A stretch of 58,520 bases of DNA from Cyanobacteria bacterium UBA791 (GCA_002297005.1 DBIX01000070.1:12165-70684), one strand, 5' to 3'; numbered from the stretch's first letter, positions 8,193-15,849 are shown. The notes: generated from the letters alone by a model not told the origin. Numbers and translations are program-made.

Positions 8193-8227
8193 ACGACTAT
8201 ACTGCCTAAACAGTTTAGGTAAGTAGC
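8193..8227 (+). promoter_or_regulatory. Leader stem-loop before rpsH
   Basis: TACGACT is followed by a stem-loop CCTAAA-CAG-TTTAGG (8205-8219), with further pairing of flanking ACT/AGT, then GTAGCAA and the rpsH Shine-Dalgarno. Motif order and loop match the second stem-loop before rplC. Two copies of one structure in front of two ribosomal genes suggests a shared regulatory or processing role. No T-run follows. Confidence 0.5.
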
Positions 8228-8245
8228 AACAAAAAGGAAGAAAAA

Positions 8246-8641
8246 ATGAACACAGATCCAATAGCAGATATGCTAACAAGAATCAGAAATGCAAATACTG
8301 TTTCTCACGAAACTGTAGAAATTCCTGCTTCTAAATTAAAAATCGAATTAGCAAAATTATTAAAAGAAGAAGGTTTTATTGAAAACTATGAAGTTGTTGA
8401 AAACGGCAAATTCAAAGCTATCAATATCACTTTGAAATACACAGATAAGAAAAAACCTGTTATTACAAATTTACAAAGAATTTCAACTCCAGGTTTAAGA
8501 ACTTACTGTAAATCTAAAAAATTACCACAAGTATTAGGTGGTTTAGGTATCGCTATTATCTCTACAAGCAAAGGTCTATTAACAGATAGAAAAGCTCGTA
8601 AAGAAAATATCGGTGGCGAAATTCTTTGCTACGTTTGGTAG
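8246..8641 (+). CDS. rpsH: 30S ribosomal protein S8
   Basis: 131 residues. It starts NTDPIADMLTRIRNA and shows the C-terminal LGGLGIAIISTSKGLLTDRKARKENIGGEILCYVW, read as family motifs in pieces (GIAIISTSKG, ENIGGEILCYVW). S8 organises the 16S central domain and in E. coli represses the spc operon by binding mRNA. Here it is followed by an intrinsic terminator, so it ends the first part of the cluster. Confidence 0.98.
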   Translation: MNTDPIADMLTRIRNANTVSHETVEIPASKLKIELAKLLKEEGFIENYEVVENGKFKAINITLKYTDKKKPVITNLQRISTPGLRTYCKSKKLPQVLGGLGIAIISTSKGLLTDRKARKENIGGEILCYVW

Positions 8642-8655
8642 TTAATTAAACTTAT

Positions 8656-8686
8656 AAAAGACTTGCCTTTCAGGTAAGTCTTTTTT
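8656..8686 (+). terminator. Intrinsic terminator inside the ribosomal cluster, after rpsH
   Basis: A 12-base stem (8656-8667 with 8673-8684, one G-T pair) and a TTTCA loop are followed by a run of T. It splits the usual continuous rpsH-rplF transcript and is followed by a plausible new promoter. Confidence 0.85.
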
Positions 8687-8708
8687 ATAATTGTTTTGTT
8701 AGGTGAAA

Positions 8709-8736
8709 TTGGTAGAAAAGCCTAATTTGATAGAAT
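8709..8736 (+). promoter_or_regulatory. Candidate promoter for rplF
   Basis: TTGGTA (8709-8714), a 16-base spacer and TAGAAT (8731-8736) lie between the rpsH terminator and rplF. The position makes it a natural restart point for the second part of the ribosomal cluster. The -35 is imperfect. Confidence 0.5.
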
Positions 8737-8757
8737 ATACCATAAGGAGAAATGAAA

Positions 8758-9297
8758 ATGTCAAGAATCGGTAAATTACCTGTTGAAATTCCAGCAGGCG
8801 TTGAAGTAAAAATTGACGGTCAATTAGTTACTGCAAAAGGACCAAACGGTACTGAATCAGTAGATGTAAGACCAGAAATTTCAGTAAAAGTTGAAGATAA
8901 CAAAATTATCTTAACTCCAGTAAATGACGAAAGAAAAACAAATGCTTTACACGGTTTATCAAGAACTTTAGTTGCAAATGCTGTTAAAGGTGTTAAAGAT
9001 GGTTTCGAAAAGAAATTAGAAATCGTTGGTGTTGGTTATCGTGCAAACATGGAAGGCAAAAACTTAAACTTAGTTTTAGGTTATTCTCACCCAATTTTAA
9101 TTGAAACACCAGAAGGTATTACAATCGCAGTTGATGCTAATACAAAAATTTCTGTAAAAGGTTCAAACAAACAATTAGTTGGTGATATTGCAGCTTTGAT
9201 TAGAAGCAAACGTCCACCTGAAGTTTACAAAGGAAAAGGTGTTAAATACGAAGGTGAACACATCAGACGTAAAGCTGGTAAAGCTGGTAAGAAATAG
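8758..9297 (+). CDS. rplF: 50S ribosomal protein L6
   Basis: 179 residues from ATG 8758, giving the family start MSRIGKLPVEIPAGVEV. An ATG two codons earlier (8752) is only 2 bases from AAGGAG (8744-8749), while 8758 has 8-base spacing, so 8758 is preferred. The C-terminal RSKRPPEVYKGKGVKY and the LVLGYSHP segment are clear. L6 lies near the factor-binding site. An unusual repeat-rich insert follows instead of rplR. Confidence 0.96.
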   Translation: MSRIGKLPVEIPAGVEVKIDGQLVTAKGPNGTESVDVRPEISVKVEDNKIILTPVNDERKTNALHGLSRTLVANAVKGVKDGFEKKLEIVGVGYRANMEGKNLNLVLGYSHPILIETPEGITIAVDANTKISVKGSNKQLVGDIAALIRSKRPPEVYKGKGVKYEGEHIRRKAGKAGKK

Positions 9298-9600
9298 AAC
9301 GAGCGAGCCGAGGCTATAGAGCTTTTGCGAAAGTGATGCAATCACGGTAGCAAAACTCGGAATTGCCGTTTAACGCGAGCGAAGTGACAAGCGTGAGCCG
9401 AAGTGAAGCAATGCACACGGCGACGAGGAGTCGGCGTAGCAATTGCGTAACTTAACGATACCGCCGTTGCAAACGAAGTGAGCGAAGCAATCTCTGATTG
9501 CACAGGCGGAAAAGACTTAGCCGAAGTGAAGTCTTTATGATTTCACAGGAGCAAATGAGCGAGCAAAGGCTATAAATCTTAGCAAGCTCAAAAGTAAAAA
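9298..9600 (+). repeat. Repeat-rich stem-loop insert between rplF and rplR
   Basis: This 300-base gene-free stretch is clearly richer in G and C than its surroundings. It holds four exact CGAAGTGA copies (9380, 9399, 9474, 9522) and many variants of GAGCGAAG. Stem-loops include TTTTGC...GCAAAA around GTGAT-GCA-ATCAC (9323-9356), AATTGC...GCAATT (9361-9446), GCAATC-TCT-GATTGC (about 9486-9501) and AAAGACTT...AAGTCTTT (about 9510-9537). A 20-base direct repeat with three differences (9301-9320 and 9558-9577) brackets most of it. No reading frame looks coding. It looks like a REP/MITE-like mobile palindrome cluster. Confidence 0.7.
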
Positions 9601-9661
9601 CAAGTAGCCCATAGAAACCCTTGAATTTATTCAAGAAGGTTTAGGTAAAAGGAGAAAGAAA

Positions 9662-10030
9662 ATGATTAAACAAGAAATTAGAAAAAACAAAGTTCAAAAA
9701 AGACACCAATCTATTCGTGTTAAAATCTCAGGAACTTCTGAAGCTCCAAGATTAGCAGTTTATAGAAGTACAAAACACATCTATGCTCAAATCATTGATG
9801 ATACAAAACACGTTACATTGGCATCTGCTTCATCATTAGACAAAGATTTAAAAGAAACTTTAAATCACGGTGGTAATATTGAAGCTGCTAAAGTGATTGG
9901 TAAAACTGTTGCAGAAAAAGCTTTAAAAGCTGGTATCAAAGACGTAGTATTTGATAGAGGTGGTTTCTTATATCACGGAAGAATTGCTGCTTTAGCTGAT
10001 GCTGCAAGAGAAGCTGGTTTGAACTTCTAG
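9662..10030 (+). CDS. rplR: 50S ribosomal protein L18
   Basis: 122 residues. Signatures are KRHQSIRVKISGTSEAPRL, VYRSTKHIYAQIID, LASASSLDK and the C-terminal VVFDRGGFLYHGRIAALADAAREAGL. L18 carries 5S rRNA with L5. AAAGGAG precedes the ATG, and a hairpin (AACCCTTGAA...TTCAAGAAGGTT) lies just upstream. It is the last ribosomal gene here, with a strong terminator right behind it. Confidence 0.98.
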   Translation: MIKQEIRKNKVQKRHQSIRVKISGTSEAPRLAVYRSTKHIYAQIIDDTKHVTLASASSLDKDLKETLNHGGNIEAAKVIGKTVAEKALKAGIKDVVFDRGGFLYHGRIAALADAAREAGLNF

Positions 10031-10051
10031 TTTGAAGTAAAAATCTTTTTT

Positions 10052-10089
10052 AAGGGCGACTTTGATTTATCAAAGTCGCCCTTTTTTTT
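10052..10089 (+). terminator. Strong intrinsic terminator after rplR
   Basis: A perfect 14-base stem (10052-10065 with 10070-10083), loop TTTA and eight T residues. It ends the ribosomal transcript before motA. Its GGGCGAC core recurs in the hairpin after fabZ at 58440. Confidence 0.93.
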
Positions 10090-10120
10090 CTTTAAAATCC
10101 TATATTTAGATGATACGTTT

Positions 10121-10149
10121 TTTACAAAATCATGTGATTATATTATAAG
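10121..10149 (+). promoter_or_regulatory. Candidate sigma70 promoter for motA
   Basis: TTTACA (10121-10126), a 17-base spacer and TATAAG (10144-10149) lie 28 bases before motA. It follows the rplR terminator. No sigma28-type motif is evident, so the motor genes look housekeeping-transcribed. Confidence 0.55.
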
Positions 10150-10176
10150 ATATAGGGATTTTTAAGGAGAATACTA

Positions 10177-10950
10177 ATGAATTTTACTGCAGTATTTGCA
10201 CTTGTGTTTGGTATTGGAGTGATGTTTGCATCTCAAATGTTTGATGGTGCATCGTTATCGTTATTTGTTCAACCTGAGGCATTTTTTATTGTAGTAGGTG
10301 GTAGCTTTTGTGCGATATTGTTGAATTTCAATTTTAGTATTGTGCTAGGTGCTTTAAAATCTCTAAAAGATGTATTTTTAAAAGACGAGAATAAGAGTGC
10401 AAGAATTGTAGAAGAAATTGTACAAATTTCTTATTTTGCAAGAAAAAATGGTATGTTTGCTTTGCAAGGTTTGGTGGATAAAGTTTCAGATTCTTTTTTA
10501 GCAAGAGCTTTGCAGTTGGCTTTAGATTTGAATAATCCTCAACTTTTATATGATATTTTGAGTTCAGAAATTGCTTATGAAGAGGAAGAGGAATTGATTA
10601 ACTCAAGAGTTTATGAAGCTTTAGGTGGATATGCTCCAACTTTTGGTATTGTCGGTGCTGTTATGGGTTTAATCCAAGTTATGAAGGATATTAATAACTT
10701 TGAACTTTTGGGTGTAGGTATAGCAACTGCTTTCGTATCTACCCTATATGGTGTCGGAATTGCTAATTTAATTTTCTTACCTATTGCTGGAAACTTAAAA
10801 CATAAGACAAGAGAAAAAATCTTGTTGAAAGAAGTTATGGTTCAAGGGGTAATTTCGATTATGATGCAAGAAAATCCTGCTATTATTGAAGAAAAATTGA
10901 TTGCATATTTGAAGTACCACAACAAAAGACGTTTAGAGGTTGCAGCATAG
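10177..10950 (+). CDS. motA: Flagellar motor stator protein MotA
   Basis: 257 residues, normal for MotA/PomA, the stator subunit that with MotB conducts ions and turns the rotor. It has four membrane segments: two near the N-terminus, then a cytoplasmic domain, then two around residues 150-205 (GGYAPTFGIVGAVMGLIQVM, with the conserved proline at 154). The acidic/basic cytoplasmic loop that contacts FliG is present. AAGGAG precedes the ATG. motB follows after 3 bases. Confidence 0.95.
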   Translation: MNFTAVFALVFGIGVMFASQMFDGASLSLFVQPEAFFIVVGGSFCAILLNFNFSIVLGALKSLKDVFLKDENKSARIVEEIVQISYFARKNGMFALQGLVDKVSDSFLARALQLALDLNNPQLLYDILSSEIAYEEEEELINSRVYEALGGYAPTFGIVGAVMGLIQVMKDINNFELLGVGIATAFVSTLYGVGIANLIFLPIAGNLKHKTREKILLKEVMVQGVISIMMQENPAIIEEKLIAYLKYHNKRRLEVAA

Positions 10951-10953
10951 ATT

Positions 10954-11586
10954 ATGAGAAACGATTACTACTCAAATTCAAAAGATTATATTAATAGATG
11001 GGTTGTTTCTTACTCTGATTTTGTAACCATGCTTTTGGCGTTATTTATTGTTATGTTTGCAATTTCTCATAACGTTAATAAAGAGCAAGCTAAAATTATT
11101 GAGGATAACAATCTTCAAGTCGTTGAAAATGCGACTGATATTCCAACAAAAACTGCGGATGAACTTATAAAAGAATTGAATGAAAAATTAGCTAACAATT
11201 CTTCTGTTACTTTGGTAAAAGATAATAGAGGCTTGATTGTTAGAATGAATAATAGTATACTTTTTGATGAGGGTTCTGCTATAATAAAGAAAAATGCATC
11301 AAAGACTTTGGACGAAGTTATTGGTGTAATATCTCAAGTTGATAACAAAGTTTTGGTAGAGGGTCACACGGATTCTACTCCGATAAACACAAAAACTTAT
11401 CCATCAAACTGGGAATTATCAACAGCAAGAGCTACAAATATTATTGGTTATATCATTAGAACTGGTAAAATTCCGCCACAACGCTTGTCTGCAGCCGGTT
11501 ATGGAGAATATATGCCAATTGCAGATAATACATCAAGTGGTGGACGACTTTTGAACCGAAGAGTTGATATAATTATTTTAAAATAA
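10954..11586 (+). CDS. motB: Flagellar motor stator protein MotB
   Basis: 210 residues, shorter than many MotB proteins. A single membrane helix (residues 17-38, WVVSYSDFVTMLLALFIV) carries the ion-binding aspartate D22. The C-terminal OmpA-like peptidoglycan-binding domain is clear (VLVEGHTDSTPI, WELSTARA, RLSAAGYGEY, NRRVDI). It anchors the stator to the cell wall. Translation is probably coupled to motA. Confidence 0.95.
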   Translation: MRNDYYSNSKDYINRWVVSYSDFVTMLLALFIVMFAISHNVNKEQAKIIEDNNLQVVENATDIPTKTADELIKELNEKLANNSSVTLVKDNRGLIVRMNNSILFDEGSAIIKKNASKTLDEVIGVISQVDNKVLVEGHTDSTPINTKTYPSNWELSTARATNIIGYIIRTGKIPPQRLSAAGYGEYMPIADNTSSGGRLLNRRVDIIILK

Positions 11587-11620
11587 TTATAAATTTAATC
11601 GCAATAGATTGGAGAATAGT

Positions 11621-12274
11621 ATGGCTAAACCAACAGCACCAAGAGATAATAAACCTCAGGTAAGAGAAGAAGATGAAAATAATGCTAAAAAGCCTTTACA
11701 ATTAGATTCAAATGTAAAAATGATATTGGTAGTTGTTATATCAATGTTGTTGGGAGGTGTCATCTTCTTATGCTTAAACTATGTGTTAATTGACAATTTA
11801 TTGGGTGCAAAATTACCACAGCAAACTCAAACTGATGAAAACGAAGAAGATACATCTGATGAAGAAGAACAAGTTGAAAAAGGTATCATTGTTGACCTTG
11901 GTGATTTTGTTTTAAACTTAGCAGATGTGGATGCAAAAAGATATTTGAAAGCAAATGTTGCTTTAGAATTATCAAAACTTCCAACTGACCCAGATTTATC
12001 AGCTACTCAACCAGCAGAAGGTAGTGGACATGGTGGTCACGGTGGTGGTGAAGCGGGTGATCCTATGAAAGCTGTTGAAATGGAAATGGCTCAATACAAA
12101 CCTGCTATTAGAGATGCTATTATTACAACATTATCTAGCAAAACTTCATCAGAAGTTGCAACAACAGTTGGTAAAGAATTAGTAAAAGAACAAATTGCTC
12201 AAGATGTAAATGCTATTTTTGCAGGCACAAGAGAAGTTATAAGAGTAAGTTTCGGACAATTTATTATTCAGTAG
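11621..12274 (+). CDS. fliL: Flagellar basal body-associated protein FliL
   Basis: 217 residues from ATG 11621. A TTG at 11609 is in frame, but GGAG (11611-11614) fits 11621. One membrane helix (about 34-56) is followed by an acidic linker and the FliL domain (VDLGDFVLNLAD, RYLKANVALEL, IRDAIITTLSSKT). FliL surrounds the stator and supports torque. An insertion rich in glycine and histidine (SGHGGHGGGEAGD, about residues 130-142) lies inside the domain. The GxFIIQ-like end is typical. Confidence 0.88.
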   Translation: MAKPTAPRDNKPQVREEDENNAKKPLQLDSNVKMILVVVISMLLGGVIFLCLNYVLIDNLLGAKLPQQTQTDENEEDTSDEEEQVEKGIIVDLGDFVLNLADVDAKRYLKANVALELSKLPTDPDLSATQPAEGSGHGGHGGGEAGDPMKAVEMEMAQYKPAIRDAIITTLSSKTSSEVATTVGKELVKEQIAQDVNAIFAGTREVIRVSFGQFIIQ

Positions 12275-12283
12275 AAAGGATTA

Positions 12284-13294
12284 TTGTTTAAATTGGCTAC
12301 ATCAGATTATGATATTGATAATAGTGGAATAATTGATGACTTCGGTGATTCTTTCGCTGGATTAGGTGATGAGTCTGACGTTAAAAAGTCTTATAAGTTA
12401 TATAACTTTAAAAGACCAGACAAATTTTCAAAAGATCATTTAAGAGCGTTACAAGATTTACATAGAGAGTTTTCAAGACAAATTTCATTGGTTTTAACAG
12501 CATACTTACGTATGCGTGTTGAGATTGATGTAGTTTCTACTGACCAATTGACTTATGACGAATTTATTCGTTCAATGCCATCACCATTTACGATTGGTAT
12601 CTTTGAATTGAAGCCACTTCCAGGTCAAATTCTTTTAGGTACAAGTTTTGAAATATTGTCCTGCGTAGTTGACCGTATGTTAGGTGGTTCAGGCTTGAGT
12701 GAAACAAAACAACGTGACTTGACTGTGGTTGAGGATGCTTTAGCTAGAAAAGTTTTTGAAAAAATTATTAAAACTGTTGAAAATACTTGGGGTAATATTT
12801 TACCAGTACAAGGTGAATTGATAGGTTTGGATAGTAGTTATCAAATGGTTCAAGTTGCTGGTGCTGGTGAAATCGTAGCCTTAATTACTTTTGAAGTTCA
12901 AATTGCTGGTAAATACTTTGGTTTGATGAGCTTGTGCTTCCCATATCCTGTTTTAGAAAACGTTATCGGTAGCTTGTCAGCACAACATATTTTCCAAACT
13001 AAAGGTATTGTTGCAACTACAGAAGAACGTCAAAAAATGATTCAAAAATTGAATACATCAACAGTTGATGTAGATGTTTTATTCGGTTCTACAGATATTA
13101 CCTTGGAAGAGTTTTTAGAACTAAAAGAGGGCGATATTATTAAACTTGATAATAAAACAAAAGACGATTTAGTTGTTAAAATTAACAACGAAAAGAAATT
13201 TTTCGCAAGACCAGGAATTAGAAAAAATAAAGTGTGCGTAAAAATTTCTGATATATACGATGCACAAACTGACTTTTTAAAAGATTTTATGTAG
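12284..13294 (+). CDS. fliM: Flagellar motor switch protein FliM
   Basis: 336 residues. It shows the CheC-like middle domain (NFKRPDKFSKDHLRALQ, PSPFTIGIFELKPLPGQILL, LGGSG) and a C-terminal SpoA domain. FliM forms the C-ring and binds CheY-P through its N-terminus. The start is TTG 12284 behind AAAGGA; no ATG occurs until deep in the middle domain. Unlike classic FliM, the N-terminal peptide lacks a clear CheY-binding LSQxEIDxLL motif (it reads DYDIDNSGIIDDFGDS), so signalling may differ. Confidence 0.9.
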   Translation: MFKLATSDYDIDNSGIIDDFGDSFAGLGDESDVKKSYKLYNFKRPDKFSKDHLRALQDLHREFSRQISLVLTAYLRMRVEIDVVSTDQLTYDEFIRSMPSPFTIGIFELKPLPGQILLGTSFEILSCVVDRMLGGSGLSETKQRDLTVVEDALARKVFEKIIKTVENTWGNILPVQGELIGLDSSYQMVQVAGAGEIVALITFEVQIAGKYFGLMSLCFPYPVLENVIGSLSAQHIFQTKGIVATTEERQKMIQKLNTSTVDVDVLFGSTDITLEEFLELKEGDIIKLDNKTKDDLVVKINNEKKFFARPGIRKNKVCVKISDIYDAQTDFLKDFM

Positions 13295-13310
13295 AGGAGA
13301 GGGTTAATTT

Positions 13311-13766
13311 ATGCCAGAAGACGATAAAGAAAAAAATATGCTAGATGATTTAAATCTTGATGATAAAGATGAAATTCAAGAAGAAGTTGATAGAATGGAA
13401 CAAAAAGCTTTTGACGAAGAATTGAAAAGTGAACCTGATCCTGTTACTGTTCAACCAGTTCAGTTTGCATCTTTTGAAGAAACAGAAAATTCACAAGGTG
13501 ATGCAACTAAAAATTTAGATATTTTAATGGATGTTAAATTGCAATTAACAGTAGAATTGGGACGTGCAGTTTTACCTATTAAAAAAGTTCTTGAATTAAC
13601 AAGAGGTTCAATTATTGAGTTAGAAAAAGTTGCCGGTGAACCAGTAGAATTGTATGCAAACGGTAAATTGATTGCGTATGGTGAAGTTGTTGTAATCGAA
13701 GATAACTTCGGTTTGAGAATTACAAGTATTACTAATCCAGACGAAAGATTAAAAGGACTTAATTAA
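13311..13766 (+). CDS. fliN: Flagellar motor switch protein FliN
   Basis: 151 residues. An acidic N-terminal stretch of about 65 residues precedes the SpoA domain (MDVKLQLTVELGRAVLPIKK, VLELTRGSIIELEK, VELYANGKLIAYGEVVV). FliN forms the base of the C-ring with FliM. GAGGAGAGGG precedes the ATG. It is the last gene of the motA-motB-fliL-fliM-fliN cluster; no other flagellar genes are in the window. Confidence 0.95.
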   Translation: MPEDDKEKNMLDDLNLDDKDEIQEEVDRMEQKAFDEELKSEPDPVTVQPVQFASFEETENSQGDATKNLDILMDVKLQLTVELGRAVLPIKKVLELTRGSIIELEKVAGEPVELYANGKLIAYGEVVVIEDNFGLRITSITNPDERLKGLN

Positions 13767-13848
13767 ATAAATAAAAAAAGTTCTTGAAAAATAAAAATAT
13801 TTATGTAAGAATAGACATACGAACTGAAAAGTTTGACCATAAGTATAT

Positions 13849-13922
13849 GGCAAGGTAGCTCAGCTGGCTAGAGCGTACGGCTCATACCCGTGAGGTCGAG
13901 AGTTCGAGTCTCTCCCTTGCTA
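13849..13922 (+). tRNA. tRNA-Met (CAT), elongator type
   Basis: 74 bases fold as a full cloverleaf. Acceptor GGCAAGG pairs with CCTTGCT (last pair G-T), the D arm is GCTC/GAGC, the anticodon loop CTCATAC gives CAT, and the T arm holds GTTCGAGTC. The anticodon stem lacks the three consecutive G-C pairs of initiators, and its sequence matches bacterial elongator Met. An Ile2 (lysidine) identity cannot be fully excluded. CCA is not encoded. Confidence 0.93.
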
Positions 13923-13930
13923 TTTAAAAG

Positions 13931-13960
13931 AAAAATTCCACTTCGGTGGAATTTTTTTTT
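13931..13960 (+). terminator. Terminator after tRNA-Met
   Basis: An 11-base stem AAAAATTCCAC / GTGGAATTTTT around a TTCG tetraloop, then T residues. A worn copy recurs at about 14108-14133. Confidence 0.9.
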
Positions 13961-13966
13961 GAGAAA

Positions 13967-14165
13967 AATTTTTATGACTCGAACTGTTATGTTGCTCATG
14001 ATGTTCGCAACATAATGAGTTCAATCGACTGCGTCGACATCCTGATTTGTACGGCTCGTGTAACTCGCCTACAACTCAAGCGAGTCTCTCCCTTACTATT
14101 TAAAAGAAAAAATCCACTTCGGTGGAATTTTTCTTGTGTAAATTTTTAATGACTCGAACTGTCTA
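13967..14165 (+). pseudogene. Decayed tandem duplicate of tRNA-Met 3' region and terminator
   Basis: GTACGGCTC at 14049-14057 matches the anticodon stem of the intact tRNA. CGAGTCTCTCCCTTACTATT (14081-14100) matches its T arm, acceptor strand and tail with one change, and the TTCG terminator follows with one base lost from its stem. The middle is scrambled, so it cannot fold as a tRNA. AATTTTTATGACTCGAACTGT near 13968 recurs near 14143, showing unit borders. The stretch holds no plausible protein gene. Confidence 0.7.
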
Positions 14166-14180
14166 AAAAATTAAAAATAA

Positions 14181-14222
14181 AAAGAAAAGTTCAAATTATT
14201 TTTAAATTTGAACTTCTCTTTT
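14181..14222 (-). terminator. Terminator downstream of hcp
   Basis: A long AT-rich stem (AGAAAAGTTCAAATT with AATTTGAACTTCTCT, one mismatch) lies 19 bases beyond the hcp stop, and on the minus strand it is followed by a T-rich tract. It may also act against plus-strand read-through. Confidence 0.75.
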
Positions 14223-14240
14223 AACACTTATACAAGTTAT

Positions 14241-15779
14241 CTATCCAAGAATTGATTTTAAATCCTCTTTTGCTGTTGTGATAGGTTTAATTTTGAATTT
14301 ATCTACAAGAATATTTAGTACATTAGGTGAAACAAAGGCTGGTAATGTTGGTCCAAGTCTTATATTTTCTATTCCTAAATACAACAATGTTAATAGAATA
14401 CAAACGGCTTTTTGTTCATACCAGGATAATACCAAGGATAATGGTAATTCATTAACCGAGCAGTTAAATGCTTTTGCTAATTCGACTGCAACCTTTATTG
14501 TAGAATACGCATCGTTACATTGTCCCATGTCTAAAAGTCTTGGAATACCATTAATATCCCCTAAATCTAAATCGTTAAATCTGTATTTACCGCAAGCTAA
14601 GGTTAATACAAGTGTATCTTTGGGTGTTTCTTTTACAAATTCTGTGTAATAGTTACGACCAGTTTTTGCACCGTCACAACCACCAACTAAGAAAATATGT
14701 CTCAATTTCCCTGATTTCACAGTATCAATAACTTTATCCGCTACTGATAAAACTGTATTGTGACCAAAGCCTACTGTTAAAACGTTTCCGCCGTTTATAC
14801 CTGTCTTTTTTTGAGTTTCTTTATATCCACCTAATTCTAATGCTTTTTTAATAATTGGTGAAAAATCTTTCTCCTTACCAATATGTTCAATTTCTGGGTA
14901 TCTTACAACAGAAGTTGTAAAAACTCTATCTCTATAGCTATCTTTTACAGGCATAATGCAATTTGTTGTAAATAAAATTGGTGCTGGTATATTTGCAAAT
15001 TCTTTTTGTTGATTTTGCCAAGCAGTACCAAAATTACCTTTTAAATGGGGGTATTTTTTTAGTTTAGGATACGCATGGCAAGGTAACATTTCACCGTGTG
15101 TATAAATATTTATACCTTTATCCTTTGTTTGTTTAAGTAACAAGGCTAAATCATGCAAGTCGTGTCCTGTTACAACAATAAAAGGTCCTGCTTCAATTTC
15201 TGTTGAAACTTTTGTTGGTACAGGATTTCCATAAGTTTCTGTATTAGCTTTATCTAAAAGCTCCATACATTTTAAGTTGATTTTACCTGTTTTTAAAACA
15301 AGTTGTAAAAGTTCCTCTGTCGATAAATCTTTTGAAATACCTTGTAATGCTTCAAAAAAGAATTTATCTACTTCTTCATCTACATAATTTAATACTCTTG
15401 CGTGGTGAGCGTATGCAGCCATACCTTTTAAACCAAACAAAATTAGAGATTTTAAACTTCTTTCGTCTTCGTTTTTGCAATCCCAAACAGAATTTATATC
15501 AAAAGTTTTACTGCAAGGTGTTATTTCAGTGATATTTTGAGTTAATTCTTTTATTGAATCATCATCAAAGTTTACGTTTGTTATTGTAGTAAATAATGCT
15601 TCAATAATAATATCTGCATTTTCTTTGCTATAAGTTACGCAATTTGCGAATTTAATAGCAGAACTTGTTAATATATCTTGAAGATTTGCGGTTTCTGATG
15701 TTTTACCGCATACACCTTGAATTGTACAACCTTCACTTTTAGCGGTTTGCTCACATTGAAAACAAAACATTTTATTCAT
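14241..15779 (-). CDS. hcp: Hydroxylamine reductase / hybrid cluster protein Hcp
   Basis: 512 residues, full length for Hcp, a protein with one [4Fe-4S] and one hybrid Fe-S-O cluster that detoxifies NO or hydroxylamine and acts in protein S-nitrosylation in anaerobes. N-terminal cysteines C6, C9, C18 and C24 bind the first cluster. Hybrid-cluster regions are visible: GHDLHDLALL, HGEMLPCHAYP, GNFGTAWQNQ, TTNCIMP, GCDGAKTGRNYY, and the C-terminal SWYEQKAVCILL. AAGGAG lies 8 bases before the ATG. A dyad 55 bases upstream may be its operator. No hcr reductase gene is adjacent. Confidence 0.96.
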   Translation of the reverse strand: MNKMFCFQCEQTAKSEGCTIQGVCGKTSETANLQDILTSSAIKFANCVTYSKENADIIIEALFTTITNVNFDDDSIKELTQNITEITPCSKTFDINSVWDCKNEDERSLKSLILFGLKGMAAYAHHARVLNYVDEEVDKFFFEALQGISKDLSTEELLQLVLKTGKINLKCMELLDKANTETYGNPVPTKVSTEIEAGPFIVVTGHDLHDLALLLKQTKDKGINIYTHGEMLPCHAYPKLKKYPHLKGNFGTAWQNQQKEFANIPAPILFTTNCIMPVKDSYRDRVFTTSVVRYPEIEHIGKEKDFSPIIKKALELGGYKETQKKTGINGGNVLTVGFGHNTVLSVADKVIDTVKSGKLRHIFLVGGCDGAKTGRNYYTEFVKETPKDTLVLTLACGKYRFNDLDLGDINGIPRLLDMGQCNDAYSTIKVAVELAKAFNCSVNELPLSLVLSWYEQKAVCILLTLLYLGIENIRLGPTLPAFVSPNVLNILVDKFKIKPITTAKEDLKSILG

Positions 15780-15833
15780 ATTTGATTCTCCTTGCTTTTT
15801 CTAATATTTATATATAAATTTCATAAACAAATA

Positions 15834-15849
15834 TGTTGGAAATCCAACA
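15834..15849 (-). promoter_or_regulatory. Candidate operator dyad upstream of hcp
   Basis: TGTTGGA-AA-TCCAACA, two perfect 7-base arms, lies 55 bases before the hcp start and upstream of an AT-rich -10 region. Position and symmetry fit a regulator of nitrosative stress or redox; the factor is unknown. Confidence 0.45.

Noticed and set aside
9452..9634. 60-codon minus-strand frame in the rplF-rplR gap
   Set aside because: It lies in repeat stem-loops; composition follows the repeats, not a protein.
13946..14149. 67-codon open frame over the tRNA-Met terminator and duplicate
   Set aside because: It runs through a terminator and tRNA remnant, has no Shine-Dalgarno and no protein-like conservation.
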